Shown: positions 25,651 through 32,498 of the stretch, in pieces | Layout of the letters: each line of letters starts with the position of its first letter | How positions within the stretch are numbered: the stretch's first letter is position 1 | Origin: Microcaldota archaeon | GTDB lineage: Archaea; Micrarchaeota; Micrarchaeia; CAILAH01 | Length of the DNA: 40,394 nt | Direction: 5' to 3' | Assembly (NCBI GenBank): GCA_026413685.1 | Contig: JAOAKK010000003.1 | Location: 1-40,394 of the forward strand | Translations under genes and position numbers: made by a program | The notes under the pieces: generated by a model | The model's database searches: none | The model's input: the letters and a program-made list of their open reading frames with translations, nothing else | Told to the model about the DNA's origin: nothing

Positions 25651-26337
25651 ATGAAGCCGGTAATCACACTTTCAATAGGCGGTAGCCTTATGGTCCCGGG
25701 TGAGCCCGATGTTGCGTATATCCAGAAAATAGCAAACCTCCTTGTCAAGCTCTCAAGGAAGTATAAGTTTGCAATAGTGACTGGGGGAGGTGCAGCTTCG
25801 CGGGTTTATGCGCGTGCGATGAGGAAAATCACGCCGAATGAGTTTTTGGCCGACCAGGTAGCCATAATGAGCACATGGCAGAATGCATACCTGATTTTGG
25901 CAGCATTGCACGGCAAGGCATACAAGACACTTCCTAAGACGTTTGATGAGGCGGCACAGGCGCTTGAGACGAACGATTTTGTTGTCATGGGAGGGACATT
26001 GCCAGGTATAACAACCGATACGGATACGGTGCTCCTTGCTGAAAGGGTCGGCTCAAAGCGTATTGTTAACATCAGCAATGTTGATGCGATTTACACGGGC
26101 GACCCAAAAAAGGACAAGGGCGCACAGAAAATCAGGAAAATGACTGCTGATGAGCTTGTAGCCCTTGCTGCAGTTAAGGACACCAGGAAGGCAGGCGAGA
26201 ATTTTGTGTTTGACGTGCTGGCCTGCAAGCTTCTTGCCCGTTCAGGCATAGAGGCGCATTTTGTCACAGGGAGGAATATTGTTGATGTCGAGAGGGCCAT
26301 TTGTGGCATGCCGCACAGCGGGACAGTTGTCAGGTAG
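25651..26337 (+). CDS. pyrH: Uridylate kinase, archaeal type
   Basis: 228 residues. It phosphorylates UMP to UDP in pyrimidine nucleotide synthesis. It belongs to the amino-acid-kinase fold: phosphate-binding SIGGSL at 7-12, VTGGGAASRVYARA at about 44-57 and nucleotide-binding NVDAIYTGDPKKDK. The short sequence without bacterial-type allosteric additions and GITTDTDTVLLAE match archaeal PyrH. A TATA-like ATTTTTAACATTAAG about 25 bases before ATG 25651 suggests a leaderless gene. Confidence 0.93.
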   Translation: MKPVITLSIGGSLMVPGEPDVAYIQKIANLLVKLSRKYKFAIVTGGGAASRVYARAMRKITPNEFLADQVAIMSTWQNAYLILAALHGKAYKTLPKTFDEAAQALETNDFVVMGGTLPGITTDTDTVLLAERVGSKRIVNISNVDAIYTGDPKKDKGAQKIRKMTADELVALAAVKDTRKAGENFVFDVLACKLLARSGIEAHFVTGRNIVDVERAICGMPHSGTVVR

Positions 26338-26378
26338 CCATCAGTCATGTTTTAACGATTATACCCAAAATATAAAGG

Positions 26379-27269
26379 ATGCGCATCGGGTACCCTTGCA
26401 TTAACAGGAGTGTCGGCTGCACCGCAAGCACCACGTTTAGGCTTGCATCCTACTCTAGTGTGCGGCTGGAAACGTGCATACGCAACAACATCTCGTGCCT
26501 CAGGAAGATACTGCAGTTTAATGCAGGGAATGGCCTCTTGTTTTTCCGCATCCCCTCAGGGCTGGTACCGTTTGCATCACACCCGATATGCACGTATGGC
26601 TGGGCAGGGAGGTTTGCGAAGGATTTCAGGGAAATCGGCCGTTACATAAGGGAGAATAATATGCGCATCTCAATGCATCCAGACCAGTTTGTATTGCTCA
26701 ATTCCACAGATGAGGAAGTGGTGCTGCGCAGTGTTTCAGAGCTTAAGTACCACGCAAAAGTGCTGGACCTGATGCGCCTGGGCCGCGATGCAAAAATACA
26801 GCTACACGTTGGTGGCGTATACGGCGACAAGGAATCTGCACTTGAAAGGTTTGCCGAAAGGTATGCCCGCCTCCCGCGGCAAGTCAGGAAAAGGCTGGTG
26901 GTTGAGAACGATGGCCACTTGTTCTCGCTAAGCGACTGCCTCAAGCTGCACAGCCTTACAGGCATTCCAGTGCTTTTTGACAGCTTTCACCATTCGCTCA
27001 ACAATAATGGCGAGAGCATGCGTAATGCAATCCTGCTTGCGGAGGCCACGTGGGCAGTGCAGGACGGCCCGCTTATGTGTGATTACAGCTCACAGCAGAG
27101 GGGCGCAAAGCGCGGGACGCACGCAAGCACAATCAACCTGCCTGATTTTGCAGCATTCGTTTCACAGGCCAAAGGCATAGAGCTTGATATTATGCTGGAG
27201 ATAAAAGACAAGGAAAAAAGCGCAATAAAAGCAGCCAGGCTCATAAGCGAAGCCAAGCCCGGCAATTAG
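26379..27269 (+). CDS. uvsE: UV-damage endonuclease UvdE
   Basis: 296 residues, the usual core length. It nicks DNA 5' of UV photoproducts and other lesions in an alternative excision repair pathway. It is a TIM-barrel metalloenzyme with the start MRIGYPCIN, HPDQFVLLNS, QLHVGGVYGDK, VVENDG, FDSFHHSLN, CDYSSQ and LEIKDKE, all at their expected order. ATG follows an AAAGG site and a GTTTTAACG element. UvdE is common in bacteria and fungi and patchy in archaea, so horizontal transfer is plausible. It sits after pyrH with a 41-base gap. Confidence 0.92.
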   Translation: MRIGYPCINRSVGCTASTTFRLASYSSVRLETCIRNNISCLRKILQFNAGNGLLFFRIPSGLVPFASHPICTYGWAGRFAKDFREIGRYIRENNMRISMHPDQFVLLNSTDEEVVLRSVSELKYHAKVLDLMRLGRDAKIQLHVGGVYGDKESALERFAERYARLPRQVRKRLVVENDGHLFSLSDCLKLHSLTGIPVLFDSFHHSLNNNGESMRNAILLAEATWAVQDGPLMCDYSSQQRGAKRGTHASTINLPDFAAFVSQAKGIELDIMLEIKDKEKSAIKAARLISEAKPGN

Positions 27270-27305
27270 CAGGCACTGCTGCCCAAATTCTATTCAGCAG
27301 CTTGA

Positions 27306-28022
27306 TTAGTGCCTGTGCTCGTGTGCATCCTCTTTCTCTTTGGAGTCTTCACCAGTAAGGTCCCATTCGCCCTTAAACTGCAATTTCTTTGCACCGTGCT
27401 CTTTCAGCTCGCGTGCAACCAGCGCAACCGCTGCAGAATCACGCGCCCTCTTATCATCAAACTTGTTTGCCCCCAAATCAACAGAAACATTCTCACCAGA
27501 GGCCTTAATGTCAGCTTTCATCTCATATTTCTCAGCCAGCAGTTGTGCCTTTTCATCAAGCGATTTTGCGTCCTTGAGCACCTTAACCTCATATCTGAGC
27601 GGGACACCTGAAAGCGGGTGGTTAAAGTCAACAACAACCCTCCCGCTGTTAACTGCCCTGATGGTTGCGGGCGTATTATCAATATTAATGACCTGGCCCG
27701 GCACGGGGTTAATGTTTGCTTCCTTGAATTGCCTGAGCGGTATTATCCTTACAAGGTCCTCATCTCTTTTGCCAAACGCTTTCTCAGGTGCAATCTCAAG
27801 CTCCTTTGGCTCATTCTCTTTCATCCCTATGATGCCCTCGTCAACACCCTCAAGCAGCTCACTGTGCCCGGCACGCACAACAACAGCACCGTATCGCTTT
27901 TTTGGGTCAAAAATCCCACTTTTCTTTGCCTTCTCAGCATCAGTGGTATCTATGACCTCACCGCTCTTTGTGTAAGCAGTGTACTCTATCTTGACCAAAT
28001 CTCCTTTTTCTACCGCCATCAT
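27306..28022 (-). CDS. FKBP-type peptidyl-prolyl isomerase/chaperone, SlyD-like
   Basis: 238 residues. The FKBP domain (KGDLVKIEYTAYTKSGEVID, then LLEGVDEGIIGMKENE) carries the IF insertion of SlyD-like proteins (APEKAFGKRDEDLVRIIPLRQF, then FNHPLSGVPLRYEVKVL). An additional C-terminal domain of about 75 residues matches the long archaeal FKBP type and ends in a histidine-containing tail, HEHRH, that may bind metal. It catalyses proline isomerisation during folding in the cytoplasm. GGTG lies five to eight bases before ATG 28022/28019. It is divergent from the anchored orphan. Confidence 0.9.
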   Translation of the reverse strand: MMAVEKGDLVKIEYTAYTKSGEVIDTTDAEKAKKSGIFDPKKRYGAVVVRAGHSELLEGVDEGIIGMKENEPKELEIAPEKAFGKRDEDLVRIIPLRQFKEANINPVPGQVINIDNTPATIRAVNSGRVVVDFNHPLSGVPLRYEVKVLKDAKSLDEKAQLLAEKYEMKADIKASGENVSVDLGANKFDDKRARDSAAVALVARELKEHGAKKLQFKGEWDLTGEDSKEKEDAHEHRH

Positions 28023-28054
28023 AACACCTTTTGGCACTATTCAAATCCAAAACA

Positions 28055-28066
28055 CTTTAAACTTTA
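28055..28066. promoter_or_regulatory. TATA core between the FKBP gene (-) and the anchored orphan (+)
   Basis: CTTTAAACTTTA contains palindromic TTTAAA. Its centre is about 24 bases before the plus-strand ATG 28084, which then would be leaderless. In the minus direction it predicts a transcript start near 28035 and leaves room for the FKBP ribosome site. Confidence 0.55.
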
Positions 28067-28083
28067 TCTCTTTAATCAACCAC

Positions 28084-29331
28084 ATGAAAATAAGCCTGAC
28101 ACGTGCCCAGATGATACAGGCAATTGTGATTTTAATTGCCGTTGTTTTCGTCTTATCAACGCTTGGGACATGGTTTACCCACCAGCCCGTAAACGGCGGC
28201 CAGACAAGCCAGGCAACGAACTTGTCTGAGGATGAGCTTGATGCCTCAATAGGCATGGGCAATGTTGTCCTTGTGGTTCGCTCATACTCACCTGTCATAA
28301 GGCTTGCAAGCCCGGGCATTGCCGCAAAGGCATACCTTAAGCAGCTACAGGCAGGCAACACCATCCTTTACCTTGATGAGTCAAACCCTCAATATATCAC
28401 GATAACGCTTTCAAGCGGGGAGGACACGCTTGAAGTTGCATCAAAGCTGGTATCACTGGACAAGAACGCGACAATGCTGCTTGAGGCATATGTAAGCAGC
28501 GACCAGGAGTTTGAGTTTTTGCTCCAGAATGGCACAAAGGTTAAGGCAAAAATCCCATTAAGCAAGATAAGCGTCTCGAGGCCCTACAAAAAGGGTGAGC
28601 AGCTTTATTTTAGTGCCCTTGTCCAGCTGTACAAGGGGCAGGTTATAGGTGCAAAGCTGACACCATTGGCACGCACCGAGAAGGTTGACCTGCCAGTGCT
28701 TCCCCTAAACTGCTTTTCAGAGCATTATGCGCGATTTTACTTTATGTGGCATGACAGGGAAGGCGTGCGCAGCTCGCTCAGCAGGCTTAACGAGTCTTTG
28801 AAGTCCATCAACGCAACGGCCGTTCAGATGCAATATGTCAGCGACACTACTGTATACGCAACTGATGGTTTCAGCAAGGCGCAGGTCCAGGAGATACGAA
28901 AGCGGCTTCCAGGCCTTTACGTTGTCCAGTTCAACAAGCTGGTGTTCTATGATAATTACACATACACTGAAGATGAAATAAGCAAAGTGATAGCAGATGT
29001 GACAAACAACACTGTTAACGTCTCATTCTCGCCGCCAATGCTTGAGATGAGGTTCAATTATGCAGGAAACGAAACCCTTCTCGAAAACACACTTAATGCA
29101 ATAGGATACACCACCATATCGAAAGAGATATACAAGGTATGTAACGCCTCGACGGGTGACATAACGATATCCATAGGCGGCAAGATGTATCGAGTCAGGG
29201 ATATGCACGTGCTTGCACTGTTGCCAACTAGCGCAAAGCCAGGTGCGCCCGAGGTTGGCAGTTTTGAGGCATACATAGTTGGTGACGAGATAGTGCGTGC
29301 AGAGCCCGTGCTTGAGACAAAATACAAGTAA
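28084..29331 (+). CDS. N-terminally anchored extracytoplasmic protein of unknown function
   Basis: 415 residues, family not recognised. One hydrophobic helix at about 10-28 follows a basic start (MKISLTR), so the bulk is outside the cytoplasm. The rest is rich in beta strands, with several N-x-S/T sites (NAT, NGT, NTT) that could be N-glycosylated, and few cysteines (NCFSEH, VCNAST). Two stretches, around SSLSRLNESLKSINATAVQMQYVS and LPGLYVVQF, look like ferredoxin-like alpha/beta units. ATG 28084 is about 24 bases after the TATA core, supporting this start over upstream in-frame ones. Hjc follows 78 bases downstream on its own promoter. Confidence 0.75.
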   Translation: MKISLTRAQMIQAIVILIAVVFVLSTLGTWFTHQPVNGGQTSQATNLSEDELDASIGMGNVVLVVRSYSPVIRLASPGIAAKAYLKQLQAGNTILYLDESNPQYITITLSSGEDTLEVASKLVSLDKNATMLLEAYVSSDQEFEFLLQNGTKVKAKIPLSKISVSRPYKKGEQLYFSALVQLYKGQVIGAKLTPLARTEKVDLPVLPLNCFSEHYARFYFMWHDREGVRSSLSRLNESLKSINATAVQMQYVSDTTVYATDGFSKAQVQEIRKRLPGLYVVQFNKLVFYDNYTYTEDEISKVIADVTNNTVNVSFSPPMLEMRFNYAGNETLLENTLNAIGYTTISKEIYKVCNASTGDITISIGGKMYRVRDMHVLALLPTSAKPGAPEVGSFEAYIVGDEIVRAEPVLETKYK

Positions 29332-29409
29332 TCACGACGGCATCCACATACGGGGAAATGGAATTTGCCTATGGATTGCTTTTTATTTTGCCTTTTCCTA
29401 ATACTTTGC

Positions 29410-29790
29410 ATGCCTTTGAAGAACTCATACTCTAAGGGTGCGCGGTTTGAGCGTGAGCTTGCAGACCTTCTCACGCAGCGCGGGTATATGGTTGTGCGTG
29501 CCGCTGGCTCAGGCGTTTATACAACCGCACCCGACCTGCTTGCGTTCAGGAAGATGGAGGCATACGTGTTTGAGTGCAAGGCGTGGAACAGCGGCCGCCT
29601 GTCACTTAGAAAAGAGCAGTATGAGCTTCTGAAGAAATGGGAAGAGTGCACGAGCGTTTCAGCGTATGTTGCGTGGCGTGTCCCGCGTGCAGGCTGGCTG
29701 TTCATCAGGGTAAGTGAATTGTCCGAGAATGCATCCATATCACTTGAGAAGGCGCGCCTGATAAACAGGACGGTTGATGATTTGGTGTAG
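29410..29790 (+). CDS. hjc: Holliday junction resolvase Hjc
   Basis: 126 residues. It cuts four-way DNA junctions in recombination. The nuclease residues of the Hjc fold are present: E14 in ARFEREL, D42 in APDLLA and E55/K57 in FECKAW, with the RAAGSG loop between. The frame is open upstream with a hydrophobic piece, but MPLKNSYSKG is the family start. A TTTTTATTTTG element about 27 bases upstream suggests a leaderless transcript. The stop TAG is directly adjacent to the GTG of the trm5 gene, so the two are co-translated. Confidence 0.92.
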   Translation: MPLKNSYSKGARFERELADLLTQRGYMVVRAAGSGVYTTAPDLLAFRKMEAYVFECKAWNSGRLSLRKEQYELLKKWEECTSVSAYVAWRVPRAGWLFIRVSELSENASISLEKARLINRTVDDLV

Positions 29791-30828
29791 GTGTTTTCAG
29801 TGAAGCGCAGCAAAACAAATGTGCAACACAGCATAGCATTCGGGCTAAAGGTTTGCAGGAAGGACGGTGAGCCTACCAGGAGAAAGCTGGCCGAGCTTGG
29901 CATCCTTGATAACAGCCGCGCCATTAAGAGCGATTCCACGCACGTATACTTGCCCATCATAACAAAAGACCACCCGTATTTGGAAGGCAGGGAAATCGTT
30001 GAGGCAGAGTTTAAGCCGCGGGAGCAAAAGCCAGGGACGCTTGCTGAGTCACTTGGCCTTAAGGATATCCGCTCGTTTGATATCATTGGTGACATTGCAA
30101 TCATAGAAATACCCGATGAGTTGCGCAGCATGGAGAGTGAGATAGGCAACATGCTCCTCAAGCTCCACAAGGGTGTCAAGGCAGTTTTTGCTAAGGATAG
30201 CAGTGTGATGGGTGATTACAGGGTGCGCGGGGTTAGGCACATTGCAGGAGAGCACAGGACTGAGACTATCCACAAGGAGCACGGCTGCAAGTTTAAGGTT
30301 GATGTGTCAAAGGTATACTTTTCACCCAGGCTTTCGCACGAGCGTGAGCGTATCCTTGCGCAGGTAAAGGATGGTGAGCATATTCTTGCGCTGTTCTCTG
30401 GTGTTGCACCATTCCCAATCATAATTGCAAAGGAGCGCAATGTGATAGCATATTCAATCGAGCTGAACCCCGAAGGGCACAAGTATGCGCTTGAGAATGC
30501 CAGGCTAAACAAGGTCGATGGGAAGGTTTTTCCCATACATGGTGACGTGAGGGAAGTTCTTAAGGACAAGAGGTTTATTAGCTGGGCCGACAGGATAATA
30601 ATGCCACTGCCAAAAGATGCACTTGGGTTTCTCCCTTATGTTTCGCACGCTGCTAAAAGCGGATGCATAATCCACGTATATGGGTTTGCACAAAAAGGCA
30701 AGGAGCAGGAGCTGTGCAACCAGGCACTGGCACTGCTCGGCAGGCCGGCTGAGGTTATTTATGCGCGGCGTGTCAGGACATATTCACCAGATACAGACCA
30801 GTTCGTAATTGACATCCGCGTCTTATGA
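29791..30828 (+). CDS. trm5: tRNA (guanine37-N1)-methyltransferase Trm5
   Basis: 345 residues. It methylates G37 next to the anticodon and prevents frameshifting. The order is the archaeal one: an N-terminal D1-like part (SIAFGLKVCRKDGE), a D2 domain with IIGDIAIIEIPDEL and the TIHKEHGCKFKVDVSKVYFSPRL segment, and the class I MTase with SAM motif ALFSGVAPFPI and the catalytic-loop region MPLPKDALGFL, in place of the usual N-x-PP. GTG 29791 abuts the hjc stop; GTG 29800 has better spacing to GGTG and is an alternative. Confidence 0.92.
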   Translation: MFSVKRSKTNVQHSIAFGLKVCRKDGEPTRRKLAELGILDNSRAIKSDSTHVYLPIITKDHPYLEGREIVEAEFKPREQKPGTLAESLGLKDIRSFDIIGDIAIIEIPDELRSMESEIGNMLLKLHKGVKAVFAKDSSVMGDYRVRGVRHIAGEHRTETIHKEHGCKFKVDVSKVYFSPRLSHERERILAQVKDGEHILALFSGVAPFPIIIAKERNVIAYSIELNPEGHKYALENARLNKVDGKVFPIHGDVREVLKDKRFISWADRIIMPLPKDALGFLPYVSHAAKSGCIIHVYGFAQKGKEQELCNQALALLGRPAEVIYARRVRTYSPDTDQFVIDIRVL

Positions 30829-30842
30829 TAAATTACTGCAGC

Positions 30843-31316
30843 CTAGCCGCTGCCTGCGCCCCTGATTGCATCCCGTAGGCGCGCAACAACAACATCCATA
30901 TCGCTTATCGCATCGCTCTCAACAACCTTGTAAAATATAAGCTTGTTCTCAACCTTCTCATTTGATGCGTACATCTTCTCGATTTCAAGCGTGTGGAGTG
31001 AGTAAATCCCTTTCAGCTCATCAATCGCATCAACAACAGCCTTCCTTATGGAAGGGTTTCCAGACCCGACATAAACCTTTTCAAGCTTCTTGACGCATTC
31101 ATCCAGCTTGCTCCCTATCCTCTCAACTGATTCGCGTTTTCTCTGGCTGTCAATTATAAACCCAGCTACTTCACCAAGCCCCTTCCCTACAACACCCAAC
31201 AAGCCGCTGCCCAATGCGCCGCCACCAGAGAGCTTTTCCTGCTCGCTTATAAGCTGTAATGCCTCCCTGCTGCTCTTTTCATGAATATTTTGGTGTGTGG
31301 CAGCTTTGGTGCTCAT
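30843..31316 (-). CDS. Hypothetical protein with a glycine-rich hydrophobic segment
   Basis: 157 residues, not recognised. The start is hydrophilic, then residues 31-55 form a glycine-rich hydrophobic stretch (GGGALGSGLLGVVGKGL), followed by a long charged helical region (RKRESVERIGSKLDECVKKLEKVY) with coiled-coil character. The glycine-rich part could insert into or associate with a membrane, in the manner of small helical hairpins; this is inference. It is divergent from the truncated RqcH, and the two ATGs are 52 bases apart on either side of a palindromic TTTAAA. Confidence 0.7.
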   Translation of the reverse strand: MSTKAATHQNIHEKSSREALQLISEQEKLSGGGALGSGLLGVVGKGLGEVAGFIIDSQRKRESVERIGSKLDECVKKLEKVYVGSGNPSIRKAVVDAIDELKGIYSLHTLEIEKMYASNEKVENKLIFYKVVESDAISDMDVVVARLRDAIRGAGSG

Positions 31317-31340
31317 GCTACAAAAATAGCATCCACATTA

Positions 31341-31349
31341 TTTAAACAT
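31341..31349. promoter_or_regulatory. TATA core shared by the 157-residue protein (-) and the NFACT gene (+)
   Basis: TTTAAACAT includes palindromic TTTAAA, centred about 24 bases from both divergent ATGs (31316 minus, 31368 plus), so both messages would be leaderless. A second AT element, ACATATATAA at 31351-31360, is too near the plus-strand ATG for a standard TATA box. Confidence 0.55.
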
Positions 31350-31367
31350 AACATATATAACCTATTC

Positions 31368-32486
31368 ATGCAGCTCGCTGACCTTGAGTATTTTTATGTT
31401 GCGAAAGAGATGAATGGGAGGTTTATGGGCTCGCGCATAGGCAAAATATACCAGGTTACAGGAAGGCTGTTCAAAATCCAGGTCTCAAATGATGATGGGA
31501 AGTTTACGCTCATAATACAGCTGCCAGATTACCTCACCTCAACAAAGCGGGACATACCTTCACCTGAGCGGCCCTCAAATTTCATAATGGCCTTGCGCAA
31601 GCGGCTTGCTAATGGGATAATAGAAAGCATTGAGCAGCCAGGGTTTGAGCGCATAATCATATTCAATATTTCATCGCACGGCAAGCATTATAGGCTTGTT
31701 GTTGAGCTGTTCTCGCACGGCAACATCATACTCTGTGATTCAGCCCGCAATAACGCGATAGATGTAATCTACAGGAAGGAAAGCTGGCGGGACAGGGAGC
31801 TTAAGAGAGGTGTCCCATACGTGCTCCCGCCATCTAAGTTATCACCATTCCTGATTGAGCCGAGGCACATCTCACTCAACGGAAAAAAGACGCTTATGGC
31901 AGGGATACTCTCACAGGTTTCGGTGGCGCCAAAATACCTTGAGGAAGCGTTTGTGCGTGCAGGCATTGACCCGCACATTGGGCGTGAGCTCCACCCAGAG
32001 GACCGTGAGCGCCTGCTTTATATGATTAAGGGCGTGTGTGCCGAGGGAAACTATTATACGTATTCAAAGGATGGGAAGATTGTTGATTATTCGGTTGCGC
32101 ACCTCACGAAATACGAAAGTGGCGGCTATGAGAAAGCCAGGTACAAGTCAGTGCTTGAAATGATAGATGCGGCATACGAGCCGGTGCTTTCAGAGGAAGA
32201 GGAGGTTGGGGCTGCGAAGGGCGAGGATGAAAAAGGCAGGCACCGCGAGGCTGCAATGGCAAAAATGAAAGAGCGCCTCGCTGCACTTGAGGCTGAGGAG
32301 TTGCGTGCGCGCGCATCCGCAATGCACATACATAAGGATTACCATAAGGTAGAGCATATGATAGGGCTTGTGCGCCAGATGAGAAAGCAGGGAAAAAGCG
32401 AGCGTGAGATAAGCAAGGCACTTTCGCAGATTGATAAGGATGCGCAGTATAAGAACGGGATGATAATACTCAGGATAAGGTGTTAG
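31368..32486 (+). CDS. RqcH/NEMF-like protein (NFACT-N plus coiled coil), lacking NFACT-R
   Basis: 372 residues. NEMF/Rqc2/RqcH proteins bind stalled large ribosomal subunits with peptidyl-tRNA and, in many organisms, add C-terminal Ala tails. The NFACT-N domain is clear (MQLADLEYFYVAKEM, then FIMALRKRLANGII and a PGFERIIIF motif). A helical region follows, with a coiled coil at about 305-360. The chain ends at IILRIRC, where a full family member (about 550-650 residues) would continue with the NFACT-R domain. The next gene starts 12 bases on, so the C-terminal half is absent rather than displaced. At the position of the conserved Asp-Arg pair it has E94-R95. The frame is open upstream, but ATG 31368 is the family start. 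Confidence 0.85.
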   Translation: MQLADLEYFYVAKEMNGRFMGSRIGKIYQVTGRLFKIQVSNDDGKFTLIIQLPDYLTSTKRDIPSPERPSNFIMALRKRLANGIIESIEQPGFERIIIFNISSHGKHYRLVVELFSHGNIILCDSARNNAIDVIYRKESWRDRELKRGVPYVLPPSKLSPFLIEPRHISLNGKKTLMAGILSQVSVAPKYLEEAFVRAGIDPHIGRELHPEDRERLLYMIKGVCAEGNYYTYSKDGKIVDYSVAHLTKYESGGYEKARYKSVLEMIDAAYEPVLSEEEEVGAAKGEDEKGRHREAAMAKMKERLAALEAEELRARASAMHIHKDYHKVEHMIGLVRQMRKQGKSEREISKALSQIDKDAQYKNGMIILRIRC

Positions 32487-32498
32487 GGGGCTGTTGAA

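Noticed and set aside
29365-29409. N-terminal hydrophobic extension of Hjc
   Set aside because: The in-frame upstream codons spell a hydrophobic stretch, but they overlap the TATA element, and the known Hjc start matches MPLKNSYSKG.
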